Positions 25,892 to 35,571 of a DNA stretch of 64,000 bases are shown one piece after another. The stretch is taken from assembly GCA_030428355.1 (NCBI GenBank), contig JAUIBL010000015.1, forward strand, positions 1 through 64,000. Direction: 5' to 3'. Both the position numbers and the translations under genes were made by a program. This DNA comes from Alphaproteobacteria bacterium. Its GTDB lineage: Bacteria; Pseudomonadota; Alphaproteobacteria; Rhodobacterales; Rhodobacteraceae. The notes under the pieces are model-generated. The model ran no database searches and was not told the DNA's origin. It saw only the letters and a program-made list of their open reading frames with translations. Positions within the stretch are counted from its first letter, which is position 1; each line of letters starts with the position of its first letter.

Positions 25892-27676
25892 TTAGTGGTC
25901 CTGAGCCGCACCTGCACCACGGGGGATGCGGACGCTTTCAACCAGTTCTTCGATCTCACGCGGGATCGGTGCGGTCATCTTCGACACGGTGAAGGCCACC
26001 GCGAAGTTGATCATCGCACCCACCGCCCCGAAGGAGGTCGACTTGATGGTGCCCAGAAGCGGGTCTGCATCGGTAAAGCTGTTGGTGTCCGGAATGAACA
26101 GCCAACCCTTGTGCAGGAAGATGTAGACCAGCGTGGTGATCAGACCGGCGAGCATGCCCGCAACCGCACCCTTGTTGTTCACCTTGGTGAAGATGCCCAT
26201 CATCAGTGCCGGGAAGATCGACGCCGCCGCGAGGCCAAAGGCCAGAGCCACCGTCTGCGCCGCAAAGCCCGGAGGGTTGAGACCCAGATAGGTTGCGACC
26301 GCAATCGACACCGCCATGGCGATCCGTGCCGACAGAAGCTCGTTCTTTTCGGACATGTTCGGGGTCAACTGGCCTTTCAGAAGGTCGTGGCTCACCGCCG
26401 AAGAGATGGCGAGAAGCAGACCGGCAGCGGTGGACAGCGCAGCGGCAAGACCACCGGCAGCCACCAGACCGATCACCCAGCCGGGCAGGTTGGCGATTTC
26501 CGGGTTGGCCAGAACAAGGATGTCGTTGTTGAACTTGGTCAGTTCGTTCGCGTCACCCCAGCCAGCCGCCTGTGCCTTGGCAACAGCGTCCGGGTTCTTG
26601 TCGTTGAAATAGGCGATCCGCCCATCCCCGTTCTTGTCTTCCCAGCCCAAAAGGCCGGTTTTCTGCCAGGTTGCCATCCAGTCATAGCGCGGATCGGTCT
26701 CGATCTGCTCGAGGCTCACCGGCTCGCTGTTGGCACCGTTCGGCCAGAACATGTCGGTGATGTTGAGGCGCGCCATGGCACCCACGGCAGGAGCCGTCAG
26801 GTACAGCAGGGCGATGAACACAAGCGCCCAGCCTGCCGACCAACGGGCATCCGCCACCTTGGGAACGGTGAAGAACCGCATGATCACGTGCGGCAGACCT
26901 GCCGTCCCGATCATCAGCGACAGGGTGAAGAGCACCATGTTGAACGTGTCGCCGTTATGGGTGGTGTATTCGTTGAAGCCCAGATCACGCAGCAGCGCGT
27001 CCAGCGTCTGAAGCAGCGGCTCACCGCTGGCCGTGTGGTCGCCGAAAAGACCCAGACCCGGGATTGGATTTCCGGTCAGCTGCAGTGAGATGAAGACCGC
27101 GGGGATGGTGTAGGCGGTGATCAGCACGACGTATTGTGCCACCTGCGTGTAGGTCACGCCTTTCATGCCGCCGAACACGGCATAGGCGAACACGATCACG
27201 GCACCGATCAGGAGGCCCGTGGTCGAGCTGACTTCGAGGAAGCGGCCGAAGGCCACGCCCACGCCGGTCATCTGCCCGATCACGTAGGTCACTGACGCGA
27301 TGATCAGACAGATCACGGCCACAAGGCGCGCGGTCGGGCTGTAGAAGCGGTCACCGATGAATTCGGACACGGTGAATTTGCCGAACTTCCGCAGGTAGGG
27401 GGCCAGCAGCAGTGCCAGAAGCACGTAGCCACCCGTCCAGCCCATCAGGAAGGTCGAGTTGTCGTACCCGGTGAACGCGATGAGGCCCGCCATCGAGATG
27501 AATGAGGCAGCCGACATCCAGTCGGCGGCTGTTGCCATCCCGTTGGTGACCGGGTGAACGCCGCGACCGGCGGCGTAGAATTCAGACGTGGAACCGGCGC
27601 GGGCCCAGATCGCGATACCGATGTAAAGCGCAAAGGACGCGCCCACAAACAGCAGGTTGATGGTAAACTGATCCAT
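25892..27676 (-). CDS. actP: Sodium/acetate-type symporter, VC_2705 subfamily
   Basis: A 594-residue sodium:solute symporter with about 13 membrane helices. GRGVHPVTNGMATAADWMSA (~38-57) is the SSS sodium-site region. An insertion after ~310 contains an EF-hand-like loop, DKNGDGRIAYFN (347-358), a feature of this subfamily. The gene pairs with the DUF4212 partner upstream (5-base gap), a conserved association. The nearby acetyl-CoA synthetase makes acetate or another short acid the likely cargo; the actP symbol is by homology, not proof. Confidence 0.8.
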   Translation of the reverse strand: MDQFTINLLFVGASFALYIGIAIWARAGSTSEFYAAGRGVHPVTNGMATAADWMSAASFISMAGLIAFTGYDNSTFLMGWTGGYVLLALLLAPYLRKFGKFTVSEFIGDRFYSPTARLVAVICLIIASVTYVIGQMTGVGVAFGRFLEVSSTTGLLIGAVIVFAYAVFGGMKGVTYTQVAQYVVLITAYTIPAVFISLQLTGNPIPGLGLFGDHTASGEPLLQTLDALLRDLGFNEYTTHNGDTFNMVLFTLSLMIGTAGLPHVIMRFFTVPKVADARWSAGWALVFIALLYLTAPAVGAMARLNITDMFWPNGANSEPVSLEQIETDPRYDWMATWQKTGLLGWEDKNGDGRIAYFNDKNPDAVAKAQAAGWGDANELTKFNNDILVLANPEIANLPGWVIGLVAAGGLAAALSTAAGLLLAISSAVSHDLLKGQLTPNMSEKNELLSARIAMAVSIAVATYLGLNPPGFAAQTVALAFGLAAASIFPALMMGIFTKVNNKGAVAGMLAGLITTLVYIFLHKGWLFIPDTNSFTDADPLLGTIKSTSFGAVGAMINFAVAFTVSKMTAPIPREIEELVESVRIPRGAGAAQDH

Positions 27677-27681
27677 AACCC

Positions 27682-27969
27682 TTATTCCTCCTCGACGCCG
27701 TATTCTTTATCGAGCTTGTTCATCCGCCAGGCGTAGAAAAAGATCAGCGCCAGGAAGACGAGGATCGACCCCTGCTGGGCGAACCAGAAGCCCAGATCGG
27801 TGCCCCCGACCGAAATGCCCGAAAGCATCGGACGCAGCAGGATGCCGAACCCGAACGAACAGATGGCCCAGATCACCAGGCTCACCAGAATGATACGCAC
27901 GTTCGCCGACCAATAGCCCGCGTCGGACTTCTGACCAGCCTGCGCTGATTGTGATGTATGGTCCGTCAC
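27682..27969 (-). CDS. DUF4212 partner subunit of sodium:solute symporter
   Basis: A 95-residue protein with two membrane helices (about 24-44 and 62-80). The family features are an N-terminal YWSANVRII segment and FWFAQQGSILVFLALIFFY. GTG 27969 is the start, with GAGGAGG seven bases ahead; a longer frame lacks a ribosome site. It is followed five bases later by the symporter gene, and such pairs are thought to form one transport unit. Confidence 0.8.
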   Translation of the reverse strand: MTDHTSQSAQAGQKSDAGYWSANVRIILVSLVIWAICSFGFGILLRPMLSGISVGGTDLGFWFAQQGSILVFLALIFFYAWRMNKLDKEYGVEEE

Positions 27970-28061
27970 TGCGGATCCTCCTCTTCCCTCGTTGCACGCG
28001 CCCCGCAGGGCGGGGAACGTATCCTGTGTGACGCAGCTCAAGGGCCGCGGTTGGCTACCGC

Positions 28062-28754
28062 TCAGGCGGTGGCGCGTCGAACGATGTCCCCAAGCGTTGT
28101 GGCGATCTCGTCAATGGCTCTCATCGCATCCACACGGGCGAGCGCACCCTGTGCGTCGTAGAATGCGATCAATGGGGCGGTTTGTGCATGATATGCATCA
28201 AGGCGGGCCGCGACGGTTTCGGCGTTGTCGTCGGCGCGACGCTTGAAATCGGTGCCGCCGCATTTGTCGCAGGTGCCTGCCACGGCGGGGGCCTTGAAGC
28301 TGTCGTGATAGCCTTCACCGCAGCCGTCGCAGGTGAAACGCCCGGAAATCCGATCGACCATCGCGGCATCGTCGACATCGAGGCTGATGGCCGCGTCGAT
28401 CTTCTGGCCGTTTTCCGCCAGCAGCATGTCCAGCGCTTCGGCCTGTACCGTGGTGCGCGGGAACCCGTCGAGAATCACGCCCTTGGCACAATCGGCATCC
28501 GCCAGACGGTCGCGCAGGATGGCGATGACGATGTCGTCGCTCACCAGCTCACCGGCTTCCATCACGGCCTTGGCCTGTTTGCCGGCGTCTGTGCCCGCAG
28601 CCACAGCGGCGCGCAGCAGATCGCCCGTGCTCAGTTGGACAAGGCCGAACTGCTCTTCCAGCATCCGGGCCTGCGTGCCCTTGCCCGCCCCCGGAGGGCC
28701 AAGCAGGATCAGAACCGGGGCGGTTGTCGGGGTTTTGCTTCCGTCCATCGCCAT
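28062..28754 (-). CDS. adk: Adenylate kinase, zinc-LID type
   Basis: A 230-residue enzyme interconverting AMP + ATP and 2 ADP. The P loop is GPPGAGKGTQ (19-28), LDGFPRT lies near 95-101, and the LID has four cysteines, Cys142-x2-Cys145-x16-Cys162-x2-Cys165, a structural zinc site. The start ATG 28754 overlaps the acetyl-CoA synthetase stop (TGATG); ATG 28748 is an alternative. Adenylate kinase normally lies in the ribosomal protein operon of this group, so this copy coupled to acs is probably a second one that recycles the AMP formed by acetate activation. Confidence 0.85.
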   Translation of the reverse strand: MAMDGSKTPTTAPVLILLGPPGAGKGTQARMLEEQFGLVQLSTGDLLRAAVAAGTDAGKQAKAVMEAGELVSDDIVIAILRDRLADADCAKGVILDGFPRTTVQAEALDMLLAENGQKIDAAISLDVDDAAMVDRISGRFTCDGCGEGYHDSFKAPAVAGTCDKCGGTDFKRRADDNAETVAARLDAYHAQTAPLIAFYDAQGALARVDAMRAIDEIATTLGDIVRRATA

Positions 28755-30727
28755 CACCCCCGGTTCATCCGGTTTTCGATAAGATCATCGACGACGGAGG
28801 GGTCAGCGAGTGTTGAGGTATCGCCCAATGCGCCGTAGTCGTTTTCGGCGATCTTGCGCAGGATGCGGCGCATGATCTTGCCCGAGCGGGTTTTCGGCAG
28901 GCCGGGGGCCCATTGGATGAGGTCGGGCGAGGCGATCGGGCCGATCTCGGTGCGGACCCAGGTGCGCAGTTCCTTGGTCAGCTCGTCGCTGGGCTCCACC
29001 CCGTTCATCAGGGTCACGTAGCAATAGATGCCCTGACCCTTGATCGCGTGCGGATAACCCACCACCGCGGCCTCGGCCACCTTGGCATGGGCGACCAGCG
29101 CCGATTCCACCTCGGCCGTGCCCATCCGGTGGCCCGACACGTTGATCACATCGTCCACCCGGCCGGTGATCCAGTAATCCCCGTCGGCGTCGCGCTTGCA
29201 GCCATCGCCCGAGAAGTAATAGCCCTTGTAGTCCGAGAAATATGTCTTCTCGAACCGCTCGTGATCGCCCCAGACGGTGCGCATCTGCCCCGGCCAGCTG
29301 TCCTTGAGCGCCAGCACGCCCTCGGTCGGGCTGGCATGGATTTCCTCGCCCGATTGCGGGTCGAGCACCACCGGCACCACGCCGAAGAACGGCTTCATCG
29401 CCGCCCCCGGCTTGGTCGCATGCGCACCCGGCAGCGGGGTGAGCAGATGCCCGCCGGTTTCCGTCTGCCACCATGTGTCGACGATCGGGCAGCGGCCCTT
29501 GCCCACCACGTCGTTGTACCAGTTCCACGCCTCGGGGTTGATCGGTTCGCCCACCGTGCCCAGAAGCCTGAGCGAGGATAGATCGCATTTCGTTACGAAT
29601 TCGTTACCCTGGCCCATCAAGGCGCGGATCGCGGTGGGTGCGGTGTAGAACTGGTTAACGGAATGTTTCTCGCAGACCTGCCAGAAGCGCGAGGCGTCCG
29701 GGTAGGTCGGCACGCCCTCGAACATCAGCGTCGTCGCGCCGTTCGCCAAAGGCCCGTAAACAATGTAGGAATGCCCGGTCACCCAGCCCACATCGGCGGT
29801 ACACCAGTAAACGTCGCCTTCATGATAATCGAAGGTAATCTCATGCGTCAGGCTGGCGTAAACCAAATATCCACCAGTTGAGTGCACAACCCCCTTGGGC
29901 TGCCCGGTCGAGCCCGAGGTATACAGGATGAAAAGGGGGTCTTCGGCATTCATTTCGGCAGGCTGGCTGACGTCGGACGCCTCCAGCGCCATTTCATTGT
30001 AGTCGTAGTCGCGGCCGTCGATCCAGGTGGTCTGGCCACCGGTGCGCTTGACGACAAGGCATTTGACCGTGTCCTTGCAGTGCAGCAGGGCCGCGTCGGC
30101 ATTGGACTTGAGCGGGGTCTTGCGGCCGCCGCGCGGGGCCTCGTCGGCGGTGATGACGACCTTGGCGTCCGAGCCGTTCACCCGTGCCGCCAGCGCGTCG
30201 GGTGAGAAGCCGGCAAAGACGATGGAATGGATCGCGCCGATGCGGGCGCAGGCCAGCATGGCATAGGCGGCTTCGGGGATCATCGGCAGATAGATCACCA
30301 CGCGGTCGCCTTTGCGCACGCCCATCGTCTCGAGGATGTTGGCCATCTTGCAGACCGAGCGGTGCAGGTCGCGGTAGGTGATGTGCTTGGCGGGTTCGTT
30401 GGGATCATCCGGCTCGAAGATGATCGCGGTCTGATCGCCCCGCGTCGCCAGATGCCGGTCGACACAGTTGGACGCCACGTTCAGCGTGCCATCGGCAAAC
30501 CAGTTGATCTTGACCTGACCCAGCGTGAAATCGACATCCTTGATCTGGCTCGGCACCTTCATCCAGTCCAGACGCTGCGCCTGCTCCGCCCAGAACCCCT
30601 CGGGATCCGACACCGACCGCGCATACATCTCCTCATACCGCGACGCGTCGATATGGGCGCGGGCCACGGTTTCGGATGATGGCGGGTACACCGCCGTGCC
30701 ATCGGTTGTGGTGGTTTGATCGTTCAT
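28754..30727 (-). CDS. acs: Acetyl-CoA synthetase (AMP-forming)
   Basis: A 657-residue enzyme making acetyl-CoA from acetate, ATP and CoA with release of AMP and PPi. The adenylation motif [15 protein letters not shown], the [10 protein letters not shown] loop, and the C-terminal [13 protein letters not shown] containing the acetylatable lysine are all present. ATG 30727 gives the usual length; a longer frame to 30844 runs into the AT-rich promoter. Its stop overlaps the adk start. It is the first gene of the unit continuing to adk and probably to the DUF4212/symporter set. Confidence 0.93.
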   Translation of the reverse strand: MNDQTTTTDGTAVYPPSSETVARAHIDASRYEEMYARSVSDPEGFWAEQAQRLDWMKVPSQIKDVDFTLGQVKINWFADGTLNVASNCVDRHLATRGDQTAIIFEPDDPNEPAKHITYRDLHRSVCKMANILETMGVRKGDRVVIYLPMIPEAAYAMLACARIGAIHSIVFAGFSPDALAARVNGSDAKVVITADEAPRGGRKTPLKSNADAALLHCKDTVKCLVVKRTGGQTTWIDGRDYDYNEMALEASDVSQPAEMNAEDPLFILYTSGSTGQPKGVVHSTGGYLVYASLTHEITFDYHEGDVYWCTADVGWVTGHSYIVYGPLANGATTLMFEGVPTYPDASRFWQVCEKHSVNQFYTAPTAIRALMGQGNEFVTKCDLSSLRLLGTVGEPINPEAWNWYNDVVGKGRCPIVDTWWQTETGGHLLTPLPGAHATKPGAAMKPFFGVVPVVLDPQSGEEIHASPTEGVLALKDSWPGQMRTVWGDHERFEKTYFSDYKGYYFSGDGCKRDADGDYWITGRVDDVINVSGHRMGTAEVESALVAHAKVAEAAVVGYPHAIKGQGIYCYVTLMNGVEPSDELTKELRTWVRTEIGPIASPDLIQWAPGLPKTRSGKIMRRILRKIAENDYGALGDTSTLADPSVVDDLIENRMNRG

Positions 30728-31194
30728 GGCGTGGTCTCCCCTCACTTCGCCCGATCCCCCTCGGGCGCCAGAAACTGCGATCACAGGTGTGTTATCGCGG
30801 CTTGGGAAGATCATACGCGAAGGTGAAAACAAATAAATAAGCAAATAAAAAACAGTCGGTTAGATGTAAATATTTTTCAAGACGAAAGGAAAATACGTAA
30901 ACAAATTTACCGGACGTTACGTAAGGCCCTCAAAACAAGGGAAGTTCGCGATCTTGGGTTTTTGCCTGTTTGCGGTAACGCCGTCATGACGATCTGCACA
31001 AAACCTGTGCAGGGCAGGGTGTGACATATTGATCCGGTATGCGGTTGTATGCCGAAAATTCCCTCTTGCCGAGCCGCTCGTGCGGAAAAAACCACACAGA
31101 CACCGGATGCTGAGTCGTCGGCTTGGACATCGCGGGCTTGGTTGGTGCCGCACGCGCGTCTAGACTGATGACAGACCAGACAGGAGCCTCGCGA
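30728..31194. promoter_or_regulatory. Divergent acs/adenine deaminase promoter region
   Basis: A 467-base gap without a gene. The part from about 30805 to 30925 is strikingly AT-rich for this genome and contains TACGTAA twice (about 30894 and 30916). It most likely carries the acs promoter and regulator sites. I cannot name a specific operator. Confidence 0.45.
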
Positions 31195-32898
31195 ATGACA
31201 CATCCCAGCACCCTTGCCCGTCGCATTGCGGTCGGTCGGGGCGATATGCCCGCCGATCTGGTTCTTCGAGGCGCGCGCGTGCTCGACCTGATCACCGGTG
31301 ATCTGCTCGACGGCGACATTGCCATCTGCGACGGCATGATCGCAGGCACCTGCGGCACCTATGACGGGGCCGAGATCCGCGACATGACGGGTCTGATCCT
31401 CGTGCCCGGGTTCATCGACACCCATCTGCACATCGAAAGTTCCCTCGTCACGCCTTATGAATTCGACCGCTGTGTCGCCCCGCATGGCGTGACCACCGCC
31501 ATTTGCGACCCGCATGAGATCGCCAATGTGATCGGTGCTGCGGGCATCCGCTATTTCCAGGAGGCCAGCCGCCACACGCTGATGGACATCCGCGTGCAGC
31601 TTTCGTCCTGCGTGCCGTCCACGCATATGGAAACCGCCGGGGCCGATTTGCTGGCCGCCGATCTCGCGCCGCTCATGGGCCATCTATCGGGCATCGGTCT
31701 GGCGGAATTCATGAATTATCCCGCGGTGATCCACCGCGATCCTCAGGTGATGGAAAAGCTGCATCTGTTTGAGGGGGGCCATATCGACGGCCACTGCCCG
31801 CAACTGCGCGGCATGGACCTTAACGCCTATATTTCGGCGGGGATCTCCACGGAGCATGAGGCCACGACCGCCGACGAGGCCCGCGAGAAGCTGCAGAAGG
31901 GGATGCGCGTGCTGATCCGCGAAGGGTCGGTGTCGAAAGACCTGCACGCGCTGCAACCGCTGCTGACCGAACGCACGGCACCGTATATGTGCCTGTGTAC
32001 GGATGACCGGAACCCGCTCGACATCGCCGAAGAAGGCCATCTCGACCACATGATCCGCACGCTGATCGCCTTGGGCACGCCGCCACTGGCGGCTTACCGC
32101 GCCGCGTCGCTGTCGGGGGCCGAGGCGTTCGGGCTCAAGGATCGCGGGTTGATCGCGCCGGGCAAACGGGCGGACATCGTGGCTGTTCGGTCGCTTGAGG
32201 CCTGCGATGTGCAGACCGTGTTCTGCGCCGGGGTGGAGGCCACGGTCGAGAATTTTACCAAACGGTCAAAAATCGACCCCGTGGGCACCGGATCGGTCCA
32301 CGCGCCGCACCTGATGGCCGAGGATTTCCGCGCCAAGGCGAACCGGGCCGAGACCGACGTGATCGGTATCGTCGAAGGCAAGATCATCACCGAACATCTG
32401 CACGAGACCATTGTGGTCGAAGACGGCGACAAACACCCCGACCCGGCGCGCGACCTCATTCGTATCGCGGTGGTGGAACGGCATGGCAAGAACGGAAATA
32501 TCGCCACCGGCTTCGTGCGGGGCTTTGGCTTGAAGCGGGGGGCGATTGCCTCGACCGTGTGCCACGACCACCACAACATCGCCTGTGTCGGGGTGGATTA
32601 CGCCGACATGGCATTGGCCGCGAACCGGCTGTCCGAGATCGAGGGCGGCTTCGTTGTTGCATCCGGGGGCGAGGTGCTGGCCGAGCTGGCTTTGCCGGTG
32701 GCCGGGTTGATGAGCCTTGAGCCGTTCGAAGAGGTGCATGACCGTCTGGTCGATCTGCGCGCGGCAGCCAAGAGCCTTGGTGTGACGCTGAACGAGCCAT
32801 TCCTGCAACTGGCGTTTCTCGCGCTGCCGGTCATTCCGGCGCTCAAGATCACCGACCGGGGGATGGTCGACGTAACGAAGTTCGAGATCATTCCCTAA
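31195..32898 (+). CDS. ade: Adenine deaminase
   Basis: A 567-residue amidohydrolase converting adenine to hypoxanthine and ammonia for purine salvage. [17 protein letters not shown] (~71-87) holds the metal-binding HxH, and [22 protein letters not shown] and CTDDRNP follow as in Ade. The C-terminal adenine deaminase domain includes [14 protein letters not shown] 31195 has CAGGAG ten bases ahead, and the usual family length supports it. It stands alone. Confidence 0.9.
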   Translation: MTHPSTLARRIAVGRGDMPADLVLRGARVLDLITGDLLDGDIAICDGMIAGTCGTYDGAEIRDMTGLILVPGFIDTHLHIESSLVTPYEFDRCVAPHGVTTAICDPHEIANVIGAAGIRYFQEASRHTLMDIRVQLSSCVPSTHMETAGADLLAADLAPLMGHLSGIGLAEFMNYPAVIHRDPQVMEKLHLFEGGHIDGHCPQLRGMDLNAYISAGISTEHEATTADEAREKLQKGMRVLIREGSVSKDLHALQPLLTERTAPYMCLCTDDRNPLDIAEEGHLDHMIRTLIALGTPPLAAYRAASLSGAEAFGLKDRGLIAPGKRADIVAVRSLEACDVQTVFCAGVEATVENFTKRSKIDPVGTGSVHAPHLMAEDFRAKANRAETDVIGIVEGKIITEHLHETIVVEDGDKHPDPARDLIRIAVVERHGKNGNIATGFVRGFGLKRGAIASTVCHDHHNIACVGVDYADMALAANRLSEIEGGFVVASGGEVLAELALPVAGLMSLEPFEEVHDRLVDLRAAAKSLGVTLNEPFLQLAFLALPVIPALKITDRGMVDVTKFEIIP

Positions 32899-33012
32899 GT
32901 GTTCCCGTCGGTGCGGCGACGCGTCCGCCCGCCCCATGGCGGCCGCGTTCCGCGCCCACCCGGACGAACGCTTGCGCAAATGATAAGCTTAGCGAACGGA
33001 CTGCGGAGACGC

Positions 33013-33888
33013 CTAGCGCCCAGCCACTTCCAACAACTCCTTCAGCAGCGGGTTCGGATAGCGGCGGTCCAGCGTGACAGCATAGAAGAGTTCGTGCAGG
33101 TCGAGCATGGCCGCCTGTACCAGTTCCCCGCGCGCCAGTTCGTCCTTCACCACGATGGGCGGCACCACGGCCAACCCGGTGCCGCGCAGGGCAAGAAGGC
33201 GGATCATCGCCATGTCGTCGACTTCGGCGGCGATGGTGGGTTTGGCGCGGACGCGGGCCAGCAGCGTGTCGAAGGCGTTGCGAATCTGCGTGTCGCGGGT
33301 GGGCAGGATCAGGGGGTGCTCGGCCACCAGATCTTCGAACGGGCGATTGCCGCGCACCCGGTCGGGCGTGCCGAAAAGACCCACGGTCTGATCCGCGAGT
33401 TTCTGCGTCAGGTACGGGCTGATCGCGTCGCGGGCAGGGGGCGTGTTGGTCAGCACCACATCGAGGTTCAGCGCGTCCAGAGCGGCGTAAAGCTCGGCCG
33501 CGCTGCCGGAGCGAAGGATCACCTCGACATCGGGGCGGCCAAGGACCGGCTCCAGAAAGGTGATCTGGAAGTTGCGCGACAGGGTCGACAGGGCTCCAAC
33601 CCGCAAGGCACGGGCCGGGCGGGCGGTTTCGCGCAGCGTGTCGAGCAGCTCTTCGCCTGCCGAAAAGATCGTGTCGGCATGATCGAGAGCGATGCGTCCG
33701 GCCTCGGTCAGGTGCAGGGCGCGGCCCCGGCGTTCGAAAAGCGTCTGGCCGAGACGGTCCTCCAACTGCTTGATTTGCGATGATAAAGCCGATTGCGACA
33801 GGTTCAGCCGTTCGGCCGTGCGGGTGAGGTTGCCGTCATGGGCCACGGCCCAGAAATAGCGCAGGTGATGGTAATTGAGATCCGACAT
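33013..33888 (-). CDS. LysR-family regulator of the dab operon
   Basis: A 291-residue regulator of the NhaR-like group: LNYHHLRYFWAVAHDGNLTRTAERL (HTH 4-60, with LSQSALSSQIKQLE) and a LysR substrate-binding domain thereafter. It is divergent from dabB with 106 bases between, and a 6-bp dyad, TCGTTC-N9-GAACGA, lies immediately upstream of its start codon. That placement is typical of a LysR protein that controls its neighbour and itself. The inducer may relate to inorganic carbon availability. Confidence 0.85.
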   Translation of the reverse strand: MSDLNYHHLRYFWAVAHDGNLTRTAERLNLSQSALSSQIKQLEDRLGQTLFERRGRALHLTEAGRIALDHADTIFSAGEELLDTLRETARPARALRVGALSTLSRNFQITFLEPVLGRPDVEVILRSGSAAELYAALDALNLDVVLTNTPPARDAISPYLTQKLADQTVGLFGTPDRVRGNRPFEDLVAEHPLILPTRDTQIRNAFDTLLARVRAKPTIAAEVDDMAMIRLLALRGTGLAVVPPIVVKDELARGELVQAAMLDLHELFYAVTLDRRYPNPLLKELLEVAGR

Positions 33889-33909
33889 TCGTTCTATTTA
33901 AGTGAACGA
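33889..33909. promoter_or_regulatory. LysR operator TCGTTC-N9-GAACGA
   Basis: A perfect 6-bp inverted repeat (33889-33894 and 33904-33909) with a 9-base AT-rich spacer starts right next to the regulator start codon and faces dabB. The geometry fits a LysR-type recognition site. Confidence 0.55.
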
Positions 33910-33994
33910 TTGATCCCAAACAATGTATTTTTCTTCACCAAAGCGGCAGGCTACGTCCCCGGTCAGGATCACGCCCTCAAAAGGAGACCGTATC

Positions 33995-35548
33995 ATGATC
34001 ACCGCCTTGCCGCTTCTTGCGCCCTTGTTCTTCGCCCTCATCGGCCTGATCTATATGCGCAGCGACATGCCGCGCGGGTCGGCCCAGTTGCGCTTGGGCG
34101 AATATGCGGGACTGGCCGCGATGGTGGTGTCGCTTGCTACGCTGGGTCTTCTGATCGCCAACGGATCGGCCACCAGCCCGCTGATCGGCGCAGCCGAGAT
34201 GGGTTTCGCCGCCCGGATCGACGCGGTGAGCGTGACCATGCTGATGCTGGTGAGCTTCATCGGCTGGGTCGTGATGCGGTTCGCGGTGACCTACACCGAT
34301 GGGGAAAAGAACCAGACGCGATTCCTGGGCTGGCTGAGCCTTGGCCTTGCGTCGGTGCTTCTGCTGGTGACGGCAGGAAACCTGATCCAGTTGATCATCG
34401 GCTGGGGCGCGGTGGGTCTTTGCGTCAACCGGCTGTTGCTGACCTACCCGGAGCGGGCGGCGGCGCAGCGGGCGGCGCGGAAAAAGGCGCTGTGTTCGGC
34501 GGCCTCAGACGCGGGTCTGATCGCGGGGGCCTTCGCTTTGGCGGCGGCCTATGGCACGGCGGACATCCACACCATCATCGAGGCCGCACGGGCGGGTGAG
34601 GGTGGCGGTGCCGCGATCCTGGCCGCAGGTCTGCTGGCGATTTCGGCGCTGTTCAAATCGGCGCAAGTGCCGACCCATGGCTGGCTGACCGAAGTGATGG
34701 AAGCGCCGACGCCGGTCTCAGCACTGTTGCACGCGGGCGTGGTGAACGCGGGGGGCTTCCTGCTCATCCGGTTTGCCGATGTGATGCTGTTGGCCCCAGG
34801 TGTGCTGTCGGTGCTCGTCATGGTGGGTGGTTTCTCGGCGATCTTTGGTGGTCTGGTCATGCTGACCCAGCCGTCGGTCAAGACCTCGCTGGCATGGTCG
34901 ACCGTGGCGCAGATGGGCTTCATGATCCTGCAATGCGGTCTGGCGCTGTTCCATCTGGCGCTGCTGCACATCGTGGCGCATTCGCTTTACAAGGCGCATG
35001 CCTTCCTTGCCTCGGGTGGGGCGGTGGCGCAGGTGGCGTCGATCCGGCGGCCCGGCCCGGTGGCGATCCCGAATGGTAAGGCAGTGCTCAAGGCCTTTGC
35101 CATCGCACTGGCGATCTATGGCACTCTGGGTCTGCTTTTGGGCATCGACGGCAAGTCGGCACAGGCGATTGCGCTGGGGGCGGTGCTGGTGATGGGTGTG
35201 GCGTACCTTCTGGCGCAGGGCCTTGCGGATCACGCGCCCGAACTGCTGACCCGGCGCATGGCGGCCTATTCGGTGGCGACCACGGTGAGCTATTTCGCGC
35301 TGCAATCCATGGCGATCTGGCTGACCACCGGCGCGCTGCCCGCAACCCCAGCCCCAGGCCCGCTGCAATGGGCGCTGATGGTGCTGACCATCCTCAGCTT
35401 CGGCACCGTGGCCTGGGCGCAGGCGACCTTCCCGAACTGGGCCAGCCATCCTTCGGCACAGGGCCTGCGGGTGCATCTTTCGAACGGATTTTACCTCAAC
35501 GCGGTGTTTGACCGGCTGACCGGCGGCTGGGCCGCACGGACACGGTAA
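33995..35548 (+). CDS. dabB: DabB, NuoL/MrpA-like subunit of inorganic carbon pump
   Basis: A 517-residue polytopic membrane protein of the complex I NuoL/antiporter family, with about 13 helices. LFKSAQVPTHGWLTEVMEAP (~222-241) carries the conserved Lys, His and Glu residues of the proton channel, followed by HAGVVNAGGFLLIRF. Next to dabA it should be the cation-driven membrane half of the DAB dissolved inorganic carbon accumulation complex. ATG 33995 has AAAAGGAG about 8 bases ahead. It ends 23 bases before the dabA start. Confidence 0.88.
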   Translation: MITALPLLAPLFFALIGLIYMRSDMPRGSAQLRLGEYAGLAAMVVSLATLGLLIANGSATSPLIGAAEMGFAARIDAVSVTMLMLVSFIGWVVMRFAVTYTDGEKNQTRFLGWLSLGLASVLLLVTAGNLIQLIIGWGAVGLCVNRLLLTYPERAAAQRAARKKALCSAASDAGLIAGAFALAAAYGTADIHTIIEAARAGEGGGAAILAAGLLAISALFKSAQVPTHGWLTEVMEAPTPVSALLHAGVVNAGGFLLIRFADVMLLAPGVLSVLVMVGGFSAIFGGLVMLTQPSVKTSLAWSTVAQMGFMILQCGLALFHLALLHIVAHSLYKAHAFLASGGAVAQVASIRRPGPVAIPNGKAVLKAFAIALAIYGTLGLLLGIDGKSAQAIALGAVLVMGVAYLLAQGLADHAPELLTRRMAAYSVATTVSYFALQSMAIWLTTGALPATPAPGPLQWALMVLTILSFGTVAWAQATFPNWASHPSAQGLRVHLSNGFYLNAVFDRLTGGWAARTR

Positions 35549-35571
35549 TGGACAGGACAGGAGATCAAGAC

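Noticed and set aside
30907-31683. Minus-strand frame in the acs/adenine deaminase gap
   Set aside because: Mostly antisense to adenine deaminase and without a domain; the non-overlapping part is AT-rich promoter-like DNA.
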